A program made the position numbers and the translations under genes. A stretch of 64,000 nt of DNA, taken from Streptomyces cinnamoneus. GTDB lineage: Bacteria; Actinomycetota; Actinomycetes; Streptomycetales; Streptomycetaceae. The stretch is from contig NZ_PKFQ01000001.1 of the NCBI RefSeq assembly GCF_002939475.1, positions 372,001-436,000 of the forward strand. The letters are read 5' to 3'. The notes below the pieces were generated by a model that saw only the letters and a list, made by a program, of their open reading frames with translations, had not been told where the DNA came from and ran no database searches. Shown piece by piece: positions 44,619 through 53,680 of this stretch. Position 1 is the first letter of the stretch. The number at the start of each line of letters is the position of its first letter.

Positions 44619-44805
44619 AGCCGGGGCGGCGCGGTGGCCGCGAGCCCGGCGGCGGCGAGAACGGATGCGGCCAGTGCGGCCGTGCCGTGTGCGGTTGTCG
44701 CGTCACCCCCAGGTGTTGGACACTCAACTCCCGCTGCGCCGCCGCTCTTTGATCCGGTCATCGGCCGGCACCGGCGACCGGCGGGACCAAGGGGGGTGAC
44801 GGGGG

Positions 44806-46827
44806 ATGGCCGGCATCGGCATCAGGCCGCTCGGCGAGGACGACCCCAAGCGGCTCGGTCCCTACCGGCTGCTGTGGCGGCTGACCACGGGCGGCATGGG
44901 GCGGATCTACCTGGCGCGGTCCACGGCGGACGGCCCGCTCGTGGCGGTCAAGACGCTGCTCGCGGAAGGCGTCGTCAGCGAACCCGACCGGAAACGGTTC
45001 GCTCGCGAGGTGGAGCTGGCCCGGCGGGTCGACAGCGCCTACACGGCGCGCGTGCTCGACGCCGACGCGCGGGCCGAGCCCCCGTGGATGGCCATCGAGT
45101 ACGTTCCGGCGCCCTCCCTCGGCGACCTGGTCCGCGCGGCGGGGCCGCTGCCGCCGCCGGCCCTGCCCTGGGTCGCCGCGGGCACCGTACAGGCCCTGCT
45201 CGCCCTGCACGACAAGGGCGTCGTGCACCGTGACGTCAAGCCCCAGAACATCCTGCTGCCCCTGACCGGGCCCCTGGTCATCGACTTCGGCATCTCGCAC
45301 GCCATCGACAAGACCACCACGTCGCTGACGCTGGGCACCATCGACTACACGTCGCCGGAGCAGGCGCTCGGCAGGCGCTCCACCCAGGCGTCCGACGTGT
45401 TCTCGCTGGGCGCGACGCTCTTCCACCTCGTCGTGGGCCGCGCACCGTACCCCGAGACCGACGACGGCCCTCTCCAGCGGCTGGCGCGGGTGCAGGCCGG
45501 CAGGCTCGACCTGACCGGGCTGCCGGCGGAGCTGGCCCCCCTGGTCCGCCCCTGCCTGGATCCCGACCCCGATCGGCGCCCCGCCCTCAAGGACCTCTTG
45601 GTGCGCTTCCTGGAGAAGGCCGACCGGGCGCCCGCGCGCCGGTCGGAACGGCGCTGGATGCCGGTGCGCTGGACGGCATTGATCAACGCGTACGAGGCGC
45701 ACGGGCGGGCGTTGGGCGCGGACCGGGGTGCCGCGGCCGCGATGGACGACGAGCACACCCGCCCGGTGCCGCCGCCGGCGCCCACCCTCCTCGACACCCG
45801 GGAACGGGCGGCCCGCCGGGAACGGGAGCGGGAGGCACGGGAGGCCCGCGAGCGCAGGGAGCGGGAGCTGCGCGACCTGGCAGCGGCCGCCGCGCGCGCG
45901 AGGGCCGCGCAAGACGCGCGGGCCGCGGAGAAGCGGAAAGAGGAGGCGAGGAAGAAGCAGCAGGGCACACCGCGCCCCGCACCGGGCGCGGCCGGCCGAC
46001 GGGGCACGGCGGGCAAGGGGGACTCGTCGGGCGGCGGCTGGGCCCTGGCGGTCCTGCTCGTGCTCGCGCTGGCGATCTGGCAGCCCTGGAAGCACGACGA
46101 CACCTCTGGCTCCAAGGGCGAGGCGTCACCTCGCTCGTCGTCGAGCCCGCTCCTGACGGGCAAGAACGGCGCCTCCCCCAGCGCCCCCCGGGGTACCACC
46201 CGCGACACCGGTCCGGACACCGGCACCGGGGCGCGCCCGACGGCTCGGACGGACTCCTCGGACCGCAGCGGCGCCGAGCCCGTGCCCAGGGCCACGTCCC
46301 CCGCCCCCGACCCCACGGAAAAGGCGTTCGCAGCCGTCTCGGTCGGTGACTGCCTGGCCGTCTACGACACCGGCCGCCGCGGCACCACCATCGACTGGAG
46401 CGCCGGCCTGCCGCCGAAACCCGTGTCCTGCGGAAGCCAGTCGGCGGGCGTCGTCCGCGTCACCAGCACCACGGACAGCGTCTGCCCCGGCGGCACGGGC
46501 AAGGCGTCGTGGACGTACGCGTCGCCCGCCTCGGGCAGGACGACGAAGCTCTGCGTCACCCGCGTCTACCTCAAGCACTACTGCCTGCTCGGCAGGAAGT
46601 CCGGCGACAGGGTCACGATCGGCCCGATGACCGCCGTGGACTGCCGGGCCCAACGGGTCCCCGCCGCCTACAACCAGGTCATGTACGTCACCGGGGTCTA
46701 CCGCGCCCCGGCGGGTGCCGGTGCCCGCGACTGCGTGCAGGGGCCGAACGACCGGAGGAGGTACTGGGCCTGGCTGGTCGACGGCGGCGACACGTTGCTC
46801 TGCACGACGGTCTTCCAGACGGGCTGA
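44806..46827 (+). CDS. Membrane receptor serine/threonine protein kinase
   Basis: Protein of 673 aa. The kinase domain at about 18-275 has the glycine loop TTGGMGRIYLA, K49 (VAVK), HRDVKPQN with catalytic D143, and DFGIS at D160. Then comes an Arg/Glu/Ala-rich segment likely to form a charged coiled coil (331-386), one membrane helix at about 411-427, a Ser/Thr/Pro-rich stalk, and an extracellular domain from about 510 with eight cysteines, probably four disulfides. This is the usual layout of actinobacterial PknB-type receptors but without PASTA repeats. Ligand unknown. It is convergent with psuK and separated by a hairpin. Confidence 0.93.
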   Translation: MAGIGIRPLGEDDPKRLGPYRLLWRLTTGGMGRIYLARSTADGPLVAVKTLLAEGVVSEPDRKRFAREVELARRVDSAYTARVLDADARAEPPWMAIEYVPAPSLGDLVRAAGPLPPPALPWVAAGTVQALLALHDKGVVHRDVKPQNILLPLTGPLVIDFGISHAIDKTTTSLTLGTIDYTSPEQALGRRSTQASDVFSLGATLFHLVVGRAPYPETDDGPLQRLARVQAGRLDLTGLPAELAPLVRPCLDPDPDRRPALKDLLVRFLEKADRAPARRSERRWMPVRWTALINAYEAHGRALGADRGAAAAMDDEHTRPVPPPAPTLLDTRERAARREREREAREARERRERELRDLAAAAARARAAQDARAAEKRKEEARKKQQGTPRPAPGAAGRRGTAGKGDSSGGGWALAVLLVLALAIWQPWKHDDTSGSKGEASPRSSSSPLLTGKNGASPSAPRGTTRDTGPDTGTGARPTARTDSSDRSGAEPVPRATSPAPDPTEKAFAAVSVGDCLAVYDTGRRGTTIDWSAGLPPKPVSCGSQSAGVVRVTSTTDSVCPGGTGKASWTYASPASGRTTKLCVTRVYLKHYCLLGRKSGDRVTIGPMTAVDCRAQRVPAAYNQVMYVTGVYRAPAGAGARDCVQGPNDRRRYWAWLVDGGDTLLCTTVFQTG

Positions 46828-46830
46828 CCG

Positions 46831-46853
46831 CGGCGGGCGGCCGGCGCCCGCCG
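46831..46853. terminator. Bidirectional hairpin between kinase and psuK
   Basis: CGGCGGGC, a 7-nt loop and GCCCGCCG form an 8-bp stem between the two convergent stop codons. Confidence 0.6.
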
Positions 46854-46859
46854 GGGCCG

Positions 46860-47768
46860 TCACGCGGGAACGGGTGGGCGGGCGCCGACGACTGCGACCG
46901 CCTGGGCGCCGGCACGACAGCCCTGGCGGGCGGCGGTGGCCGGGTCGCGGCCGGCCAGACGCGCCGCGAGGAAGGCCCCGGTGAAGGCGTCGCCCGCGCC
47001 CGTGGTGTCCACGGCGGTGGCGGGCTCGGCCGGGACCCGGGCGACGACCGTGCCGGAAGCGGCCACCAGTGCGCCCCGTGAGCCGACTGTGGAGACCACG
47101 AGGGGGAAGAGGCGGCTCAGTTCGGCCGCCGCGTCGGCCGGCTCGGGCAGGCCGGTGAGCAGTGCGGCCTCGTCGTGGTTGGGCAGGAGGACGTCCGCCC
47201 CCGCGACGGCGGCGAGGAAACGGTCCACTCCGAACCGGGCGATGAAGCCCGCGGAGGCCGGGTCGACGCTCACGGGCACGGACCGGGCGCGGGCCGCCTC
47301 CACCGCCCGCCGGACGGCCGTGCGGCTCGTACCGTCGAAGAAGAGGTACCCGGACACGTGCAGATGACCGGCTCCGGCCAGGAGGTCGTCGCTCCAGTCG
47401 GCGGCCGACAGGCGCAGCACCGCTCCGCTGTCGGTGAGGAAGGTCCGTTCGCCGTCCGCGCCGACCAAGGAGATCACCGTGCCGGTGGAGGCCTCGGGGT
47501 CGGTCACCAGGTGGGGGCGGACGCCGGCTGCGCGCAGCGCGTGCTCGTGCCGGTCCACCGCGTCCGCGCCCACCCGGGCCAGGAGCCGTACGTCCCAAAC
47601 ACCGCAACGGGCGGCCCAGCAGGCCACGTTGGCGCCCGCGCCGCCGGGGAGCACGGTGATGCGGGCCGCCGTGTCGGTGGCGGGGGCGAGCGGTGCGCGG
47701 TGGCGGGCGACGACGTCGGTCACCACGTCGCCGACGACGAGCAGGGCCCCGGGCCCGGCGCCGGTCAT
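46860..47768 (-). CDS. psuK: PfkB family carbohydrate kinase, probable pseudouridine kinase
   Basis: Protein of 302 aa with PfkB signatures: LPGGAGANVACWAARCG near the start and VDTTGAGDAFTGAFLAARLA, which carries the catalytic Asp and anion hole. It overlaps the stop of psuG by 4 bp, and the psuK-psuG pair is the usual arrangement for pseudouridine salvage: PsuK phosphorylates pseudouridine and PsuG cleaves the C-C glycosidic bond. The substrate call rests on this context, since PfkB kinases also act on other nucleosides and sugars. Confidence 0.82.
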   Translation of the reverse strand: MTGAGPGALLVVGDVVTDVVARHRAPLAPATDTAARITVLPGGAGANVACWAARCGVWDVRLLARVGADAVDRHEHALRAAGVRPHLVTDPEASTGTVISLVGADGERTFLTDSGAVLRLSAADWSDDLLAGAGHLHVSGYLFFDGTSRTAVRRAVEAARARSVPVSVDPASAGFIARFGVDRFLAAVAGADVLLPNHDEAALLTGLPEPADAAAELSRLFPLVVSTVGSRGALVAASGTVVARVPAEPATAVDTTGAGDAFTGAFLAARLAGRDPATAARQGCRAGAQAVAVVGARPPVPA

Positions 47769-48691
47769 GCGGCGTACGCCCCTGCGATCTCGGCGGCCAG
47801 GCGCGCGTTGCCCCGCACCGCGGCCACGTTCGCCTCCAGGGAGGCGCCGTCCGTGTGCCGCACGAGGTGGTCGAGGAGGAAGGGGGTGACCGCCTGGCCG
47901 GTGACCCCGTCCCGCGCGCACGCTGCCAGCGCCTCGGCCAGCACCCGGTCGTGCAGAGCCGGGTCCAGTTGTTCCGCGACGGGCACGGGGTTCGCGACGA
48001 CCAGAGCCGACGGCGGACCGCCGAGCGCGTCCTGGGCGCGCAGCACGCCGGCCACCTCCGCCGCGGAGCCGGCCGTCCAGTCGACCGGCTCGCCGGAACC
48101 GCTGAGGTAGAAGCCCGGGAACTCCGTCGTCCGGAAGCCCAGCACACCGACGCCCAGCGTCTCCAGGCGCTGTAGCGTCGCCGGCACGTCGAGGACCGAC
48201 TTCACCCCCGCGCAGACCACCGCGATCCGCACTTTCGCGAGCAGGTGCAGGTCCGCCGACTCGTCCTGGCTCCGGGTCCACTGACGGTGGACGCCGCCGA
48301 GGCCGCCCGTCGCGAAGACCCTGATCCCGGCGCGTGCGGCCAGAAAGGCGGTCGCGGACACCGTCGTCGCCCCGCCGGCCCCGGCGGCGATCGCCGGCGC
48401 CAGGTCCCGGTGCCCCAGCTTGCGGAGGCCGTCCTCGCAGGCCACCCGCGTCAATTGTTCCTTGTCGAGGCCGACATGGGGTCGTCCGTCCAGCACGGCG
48501 ATCGTCGCGGGCACGGCGCCGCCGGCGCGCACGACCGCCTCCAGTTCCTCCGCGACCTCCAGGTTCCGCGGCCGGGGCAGCCCGTGCGCGATGATCGTCG
48601 ACTCGAGGGCGACCACCGGCCGGCCGCGGTCGAGCGCCTCACGCACCTCGTCCGAGACGACCAACAGCCGCTCATCTGACATCTCTGACAT
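47765..48691 (-). CDS. psuG: Pseudouridine-5'-phosphate glycosidase
   Basis: Protein of 308 aa with strong family stretches: VALESTIIAHGLPRPRNLEV, PATIAVLDGRPHVGL, FATGGLGGVHR and VVCAGVKSVLDVPATLQRLE, then TTEFPGFY. The enzyme reversibly splits pseudouridine-5'-phosphate into uracil and ribose-5-phosphate, using an active-site Lys and Mn2+. GGAAGGGG lies upstream of ATG 48691 (a second ATG is three codons in). It is the first gene of the pair and lies on the opposite strand to the nucleoside cluster, about 4.8 kb away. Confidence 0.95.
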   Translation of the reverse strand: MSEMSDERLLVVSDEVREALDRGRPVVALESTIIAHGLPRPRNLEVAEELEAVVRAGGAVPATIAVLDGRPHVGLDKEQLTRVACEDGLRKLGHRDLAPAIAAGAGGATTVSATAFLAARAGIRVFATGGLGGVHRQWTRSQDESADLHLLAKVRIAVVCAGVKSVLDVPATLQRLETLGVGVLGFRTTEFPGFYLSGSGEPVDWTAGSAAEVAGVLRAQDALGGPPSALVVANPVPVAEQLDPALHDRVLAEALAACARDGVTGQAVTPFLLDHLVRHTDGASLEANVAAVRGNARLAAEIAGAYAA

Positions 48692-48793
48692 CGCAGGCCC
48701 CTTCCGTCACGCCATGCATGGCGTTGCTCACTGGATCCCTGATGCACAGAGCTGTTCCCCGGCCCATGCCGTCGGAAGCCTCGCCGAAGGGGG

Positions 48794-49252
48794 TCACGCG
48801 ACGGGGCGGTAGCGGACGTCGCGGAACGGCCAGTCGGAGGCGAGCCACCGCTTGACGGCCTCGAACAGCGGCTCGTCGAGCTCGGCGCGGTCCGCGCACA
48901 CCCACGAGCGCACCTCCGTCACCTGCGGATCCGCGTGCGAGGGGTAGATGTACAGGCACCCGACGACGGTCCCGTCGTCGTCGAGCACCGTGTACGTGAA
49001 CCCGGCTCGCCGCGCGAAGTCACCGGCATGACGTTCCAGGTCACGCAGGTTCTCGGCCAGGCTCATGCCGGCGGCCGGGGGCCAGCCGCGCTGCTCGAAG
49101 CCCGCGGTGCCGCGGATGTGCCCGATGCTCGACGTCCAGGCGGCGTGGTCCGCCGCGTTGTGCTCCGGCCCCAGGGGCTCCAGACGGAATCCCCGGCCGG
49201 TGAGGCCCGAGGGAACGACGAAGTCGTCCGGTACGAATCGATGGTCGGTCAT
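48794..49252 (-). CDS. Putative N-acetyltransferase-like protein
   Basis: Protein of 152 aa. It resembles a shortened GNAT fold: FRLEPLGPEHNAADHAAWTS at the start, TYTVLDDDGTVVGCLYIYPS as the central strands, and TEVRSWVCADRAELDEPLFE, with a final helix VKRWLASDWPFRDVRY. The canonical acetyl-CoA loop (Q/R-x-x-G-x-G) is not evident, so catalysis is uncertain. It is 102 bp upstream of psuG on the same strand and probably independent. Confidence 0.75.
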   Translation of the reverse strand: MTDHRFVPDDFVVPSGLTGRGFRLEPLGPEHNAADHAAWTSSIGHIRGTAGFEQRGWPPAAGMSLAENLRDLERHAGDFARRAGFTYTVLDDDGTVVGCLYIYPSHADPQVTEVRSWVCADRAELDEPLFEAVKRWLASDWPFRDVRYRPVA

Positions 49253-49318
49253 CCGAGAAGGCTATCCAGCGCACGGGCACGGCCTTCCTCTCCCGGTAGC
49301 ACGCAGCCGCCGCCCTCG

Positions 49319-50968
49319 TCACCGCGCCGGTCCGGGGCCGTCACCGGCCGGCCGGGCCGTTCGACGGGAGCTGTCAGGTCCCACCGACGGCAGATAGCGC
49401 GGCGCCCTCCAGGCGTTCAGGCGGTGCTCCACCGCGGCCCCCAGCGACAGCAACGCGGCGTCCTGGTGGTCGCCCGCCATCAGCAGCACTCCGACAGGCA
49501 GCTCGTTCACGGATCCGGCGGGCACGGACAGCGAGGGGTAGCCGGCGACGGCCGCGGGCGTCGAGGACGGGATGATGTCGTTGTCCCCCCGCGCGCAGTC
49601 GGTGGTCCAGGCGGGCGGGTTCGTCGGCGCGGCGAGGGCGTCCAGGCGGTGGGTGGCCAGGGTCTCGTCGATGGAACGCCGGGAGAGGGTCTTCAGCTCG
49701 GCGCGTACGGCACGGTAGTCCGGGTCGGTGGTGGGGGGCGCGGCGAGGGCCCGCTCGAAGAGTTCCTGACCGGCGAAGCAGGTCCGCTCCGCGGGGTGGC
49801 TCCGGTTGAACTCGACCAGTGCGGCGAGGTCGTGCGGTCCGTGGCGTGTGGCGAGATAGGCGTTGACGTCCCGGCGGAACTCGCTCAGCAGCGCGGGGAA
49901 CTCGAGCTCGGCGATGCGCTGCTGGTACGGCGGCGTCACTTCGACGACCTCGGCCCCCGCTGCCCGGAGCCTGTTCGCCGTACGGGTCATCACGGCGTCC
50001 ACCGCCGAGCCGAGCGAGGGCAGCCGCCACAGGCCGATGCGTCTGCCCCGCAGGCCGCCGGAACGCGGCAGCCGGCCGGGCGGGGCGAGGGGGCTGCCGA
50101 TCCGCGAGCCGGCGCCGCCGCTCAGTACCGACAGGGTGAGCGCCGCGTCGGTCACGTTGCGCGCCATGGGCCCGGCGGTGTCCTGCTCGGCGGAGATCGG
50201 CACCACTCCGTCCCGGCTGACCAGCCCGAGACTGGGCTTGTGGCCGACCACCCCGTTCATTCCGGCGGGGCAGACGATGGACCCGTCGGTCTCGGTGCCG
50301 ACCGCCACCTGCGCCAGCGAGGCGGCGAGTGCGGCGGCCGAACCGGAGGACGAGCCGCACGGGTTCCGGTCCAGCACGTACGGGTTGTGGGTCTGCCCGC
50401 CCACCGCCGACCACCCCGACGTCGGCTTCTCCGCGCGGAAGTTCGCCCACTCGGACAGGTTCGTCTTGCCGAGGATCACCGCGCCGGCCTCCCGCAGCCG
50501 GGTCACCAGGGCGGCGTCGGTGTCCGGCGGGCTCCCGGCCAGCGCCAGCGACCCGGCCGTGGTCAGCATATTGCGGGTGTTCACGTTGTCCTTGAGCAGG
50601 ACGGGTATGCCGTCGAGCGGGCTCCGGGTGGCGCCCTGCCGGTGTCTGGCGTCGCTGGCGGCCGCCTGGCGAAGGGCCGTCGGGTCGGTCCGCAGGACCG
50701 CGTTGAGCCTGGGGTTGAGGGACTTGACGCGCCGCAGGTAGGCGGTGGTCAGGGCCGACGAGGTCAGGGAACCGTCCGACATGCGGGCCTGCAGCTCCGG
50801 GATCGTCACCGTGTCGAGGTCGATCCCCAGGGCCGGGGACGCGCCGGCCGGCGGACGCGCACGGCCGGCGCCGGGTTCGGCGGCGCTCGCCAGCGGGCCC
50901 GGTGCGCCCGCCAGAAGGGCCCCCGCGACCAGAGCGACGATCAGCGTGGTGGTGCTTCTTGTCGTCAT
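49319..50968 (-). CDS. Secreted amidase (amidase signature family)
   Basis: Protein of 549 aa. An export signal occupies about 1-30 (TLIVALVAGALLAGAPGPLASAA). The amidase signature core carries the Ser-cisSer-Lys triad: K126 in PVLLKDNV, the Ser-rich loop NPCGSSSGSAAAL (about 202-213), and the nucleophile S230 in GTETDGSIVCPAG. Such enzymes hydrolyse carboxamides or aryl amides; the secreted form suggests a scavenging role. The C-terminal 25 residues are low-complexity. No partner genes are evident. Confidence 0.92.
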   Translation of the reverse strand: MTTRSTTTLIVALVAGALLAGAPGPLASAAEPGAGRARPPAGASPALGIDLDTVTIPELQARMSDGSLTSSALTTAYLRRVKSLNPRLNAVLRTDPTALRQAAASDARHRQGATRSPLDGIPVLLKDNVNTRNMLTTAGSLALAGSPPDTDAALVTRLREAGAVILGKTNLSEWANFRAEKPTSGWSAVGGQTHNPYVLDRNPCGSSSGSAAALAASLAQVAVGTETDGSIVCPAGMNGVVGHKPSLGLVSRDGVVPISAEQDTAGPMARNVTDAALTLSVLSGGAGSRIGSPLAPPGRLPRSGGLRGRRIGLWRLPSLGSAVDAVMTRTANRLRAAGAEVVEVTPPYQQRIAELEFPALLSEFRRDVNAYLATRHGPHDLAALVEFNRSHPAERTCFAGQELFERALAAPPTTDPDYRAVRAELKTLSRRSIDETLATHRLDALAAPTNPPAWTTDCARGDNDIIPSSTPAAVAGYPSLSVPAGSVNELPVGVLLMAGDHQDAALLSLGAAVEHRLNAWRAPRYLPSVGPDSSRRTARPAGDGPGPAR

Positions 50969-51029
50969 GGGGGTAGCGGACTACACGCCGAGATTCCGGC
51001 GCAAGGGTGCGCTTCGCGCGCACCGCCGG

Positions 51030-51061
51030 AATCCGGGCCCCGCCGAAGCGGGGCCCGGATT
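51030..51061 (-). terminator. Terminator after the acyl-CoA dehydrogenase
   Basis: A perfect 14-bp stem with the stable loop TTCG on the minus strand lies 15 bp past the stop of the acyl-CoA dehydrogenase gene. Confidence 0.85.
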
Positions 51062-51075
51062 TCCGTTCCGTGGGG

Positions 51076-52797
51076 TTACGGGGCCATCTCGTACGCCCCG
51101 GCCAGGGCCTCGACGCGCTCCCAGACGCGTGCCGAGCGGGCCTCGTCGACGACGGGGCGGCGCACCGCGCCGAGCGCCCAGCGCTGCTGGTCCTCCGTGG
51201 CGGAGTCCTTGCCGTGCAGCTCGACGGCGTGCGCGGAGAAGTCGCGGACGAGGACGGCGAACAGCTCGTCGAGCACGTCCTGGTCGAGGCCGGTCAGGCG
51301 GGCCTGCTCCAGGATCAGCTGGCCGTGCACGACGAGGGCGAAGAGCTGGCCGATGGCGAGGAGGAGGTCGAGGTCGCGGCTCTGCTCCTCGTCGGGGGCG
51401 GCGGTGGTGACGAACGCGCACAGGGCGTCCGCCTGCTCCCGGAAACGGCCGACGTTGGGCACGTCGGCGTAGGCGTCGTAGGCGGTGCGCCAGTCGTGGA
51501 AGCGGACGGCGCCGAGGCCGCGGGCCGGTCCCTGGCGGAAGAGGAACGCGTCGTCGGCCGCGTCGAGGCGGGTCGGCACGGGCGCGTACTCGGCCGGGTT
51601 CAGCAGGTGGTTGCCCATGAACTTGAGGATCAGCGCGAGGTTGACGTGGACGGTGCCCTCCAGCTTCGGCAGGCCCCGGATCTCGGTGGCGGCCTGGGCG
51701 AAGTAGGTGTCCTTCTCGAAGCCCTTGGCCGCGATGACGTCCCACATCAGGTCGATGACCTTCTCGCCCTCGGTGGTCACCTTCATCTTCGTCATGGGGT
51801 TGAAGAGCAGGTAACGGCGGTCGTCGGGACCGGCGGAGCGGAAGTAGTCGACGGCGCGGTCGCTGAACAGCTTCATCCCGACGAGGCGGACGTAGGCGTC
51901 GGTCAGCTCGCGGCGCACGTGGGGGAAGGCGGTGACGGGACGGCCGTAGAGGATGCGGTTGTGCGCGTGGGTGACGGCCTCGTACATCGCGTGCTCGCAG
52001 ATGCCGATCGCGCCGGTGCAGAGGTTGAACTTGCCGACGTTGACGGTGTTGAGGGCGGCGTCGAAGGCGGCGCGGCCGGTGTGCAGGACGTCCTCGGCCG
52101 CGACCGGGTAGTTCTCGAGGCGGAACTCGCTGACGTACTTCGACGAGTCGACGACGTTCTTGACGAGATGGTACGCCTCGTGGCGGCTGTCGGCGGCGAA
52201 GAAGACGTAGCCGTCGGGCCCCTCGACGTCGGTGCGGCGGCCGAAGACGGAGACGAGGCCGGCGGCGTTGCCGTTGCCTATGTAGTACTTGGAGCCGCTG
52301 GCCCGGAAGCCGCCGTCGCCGTCGGGCTCCAGCAGCATGTCGGTGGAGTAGATGTCGGCGCCGTGCGTCTTCTCGGACAGGCCGAAGGCGAACACCTCGC
52401 CCTGCGCGAGCAGTTCCGCGGCACGCGCGCGTGCGGCGGCGTTGTCGCTCTGCCAGACCGGGCCGAGGCCGAGGATGGTGACCTGCCACGCGTACCAGTA
52501 GTCGAGCCCGTAGAAGCCGAAGATCTCGTTGAGGGCCGCGATGCGGGCGGTGTCCCAGCGCTTGTCCTGCTGCCCGTCGGCGGCCGCGGCCGGGGTGAGG
52601 AAGGTCGCGAACAGGCCCTCCTTGGCGGAGAAGGCCAGGAAGTCCGCCAGCCAGGCACGGGAGCGGTAGTCCTCGATCAGCTTGCGCTTGCCGCGCTCCT
52701 CGAACCAGTCGACGGTGGCGCGCAGCAGCCGGCGGGTCTCGGGGTCGAAGTGCGCCGGGTCGTAGGTGCGGGGGTTGAAGAGAAGCGGGTCGGCCAT
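51076..52797 (-). CDS. Acyl-CoA dehydrogenase/oxidase-like flavoprotein
   Basis: Protein of 573 aa. The N-terminal helical domain, the beta domain (FAFGLSEKTHGADIYSTDML, YYIGNGNAAGLVSVFG) and the C-terminal helical domain (FNLCTGAIGICEHAMYEAVT, YVRLVGMKLFSDRAVDYF) match the acyl-CoA dehydrogenase fold, with an extra C-terminal region making it longer than the usual 380-aa enzymes. It probably oxidises a CoA-activated or related substrate with FAD; the substrate is unknown. Start ATG 52797 begins the family N-terminus. The PadR-type regulator gene ends upstream 81 bp away on the same strand and likely controls it. Confidence 0.9.
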   Translation of the reverse strand: MADPLLFNPRTYDPAHFDPETRRLLRATVDWFEERGKRKLIEDYRSRAWLADFLAFSAKEGLFATFLTPAAAADGQQDKRWDTARIAALNEIFGFYGLDYWYAWQVTILGLGPVWQSDNAAARARAAELLAQGEVFAFGLSEKTHGADIYSTDMLLEPDGDGGFRASGSKYYIGNGNAAGLVSVFGRRTDVEGPDGYVFFAADSRHEAYHLVKNVVDSSKYVSEFRLENYPVAAEDVLHTGRAAFDAALNTVNVGKFNLCTGAIGICEHAMYEAVTHAHNRILYGRPVTAFPHVRRELTDAYVRLVGMKLFSDRAVDYFRSAGPDDRRYLLFNPMTKMKVTTEGEKVIDLMWDVIAAKGFEKDTYFAQAATEIRGLPKLEGTVHVNLALILKFMGNHLLNPAEYAPVPTRLDAADDAFLFRQGPARGLGAVRFHDWRTAYDAYADVPNVGRFREQADALCAFVTTAAPDEEQSRDLDLLLAIGQLFALVVHGQLILEQARLTGLDQDVLDELFAVLVRDFSAHAVELHGKDSATEDQQRWALGAVRRPVVDEARSARVWERVEALAGAYEMAP

Positions 52798-52878
52798 GGC
52801 TGTTCGCCTTTCCGGTCGAGGGCGGGTCAAAGGGGGGAACGGGGGTGGCGCTCGGGTGGGGAACGGGGGGCGCTCGGG

Positions 52879-53445
52879 TCAGCCGCCCGCCTCCGGCCCG
52901 TGGATGCGGTGGAGGGTGGCGAGGACGTCGTCGAGCCAGTCGAGCGTCATCCGCTCGTAGGCGATGCCGCCGCGCAGGACGACGTGCTGCAGCTCCCGCC
53001 CGGCGTCGAGCGTGCCGGCGGCACCGGGCCCGGTGAAGTCGCGCCGTTCGCCCGCCAGGTAGTGGGCGAGGCGCTCGCTGTGCACCCGGTGGTGCCGCTC
53101 GACCTCGCGGATCAGCACGGCCGGGTCGTCGAAGGCCGCACCGCGGATCTTCACGGCCAGGTCGTGCCGGATGCTCTCCGGTTCGACCGGCTCGTGCAGC
53201 CACTGGGAGAGGGCCTCCCGCCCGGGGGCCGCGACGGAGTACTCCTTCTTGTCCGGCCGGCCCTGCTGGGCCACCTCGTGGACGTCGATCCAGCCGTCGC
53301 CGACCATCCGCTTCAGGACGCGGTAGATCTGCTGGTGGGTGGCGGTCCAGAAGTAACCGATGGACCGTTCGAACCGCCGGGCCAGCTCATAGCCGGAGCC
53401 CGGCTTCTCCAGCAGGGAGACGAGGATCGCGTGCTCGAGCGCCAT
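52879..53445 (-). CDS. PadR family transcriptional regulator
   Basis: Protein of 188 aa. The winged helix shows ALEHAILVSLLEKPGSGYEL, GYFWTATHQQIYRVLKRM and a wing with GRPDKKEYSVAAPGREAL, the PadR signature; the C-terminal half is the helical Vir_act_alpha_C dimerisation domain. ATG 53445 is the family-like start; an ATG four codons earlier (53457) exists. A 20-bp near-palindrome lies directly upstream, so autorepression is likely. It precedes the acyl-CoA dehydrogenase gene. Confidence 0.92.
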   Translation of the reverse strand: MALEHAILVSLLEKPGSGYELARRFERSIGYFWTATHQQIYRVLKRMVGDGWIDVHEVAQQGRPDKKEYSVAAPGREALSQWLHEPVEPESIRHDLAVKIRGAAFDDPAVLIREVERHHRVHSERLAHYLAGERRDFTGPGAAGTLDAGRELQHVVLRGGIAYERMTLDWLDDVLATLHRIHGPEAGG

Positions 53446-53457
53446 GCCCTGGATCAT

Positions 53458-53477
53458 CTATGCAACTCGTTTCATAG
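53458..53477. promoter_or_regulatory. 20-bp near-palindrome, probable PadR operator
   Basis: CTATGCAACTCGTTTCATAG (plus-strand reading) matches its reverse complement at 8 of 10 arm positions. It sits 13 bp before the PadR ATG and probably overlaps the promoter. Confidence 0.65.
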
Positions 53478-53517
53478 GCAAGAGGGCCCGGCCCCTGTGA
53501 GACCCGGCTCACCCCGC

Positions 53518-53573
53518 CCGGAACCGCCACGCCGCCGCTCCGGGCGCCCGGAGCGGCGGCGTGGCGGTTCCGG
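53518..53573. repeat. 56-bp perfect palindrome between divergent genes
   Basis: 28-bp arms with no loop bases, centred between 53545 and 53546. It stands between the divergent PadR and SpoIIE-phosphatase genes, where a terminator is not needed for either. A second, smaller hairpin (GCGCGCGGC and GCCGCGCGC) lies at 53584-53614. Confidence 0.85.
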
Positions 53574-53680
53574 TGCCGTCCCGGCGCGCGGCTCGGCCGG
53601 TCCGGGCCGCGCGCACGCCGCGGGAACCGGCGCCCGTGCGATGAGTGGAAGACCGCACTCCGGCGAGGCAGGCTGGACCC

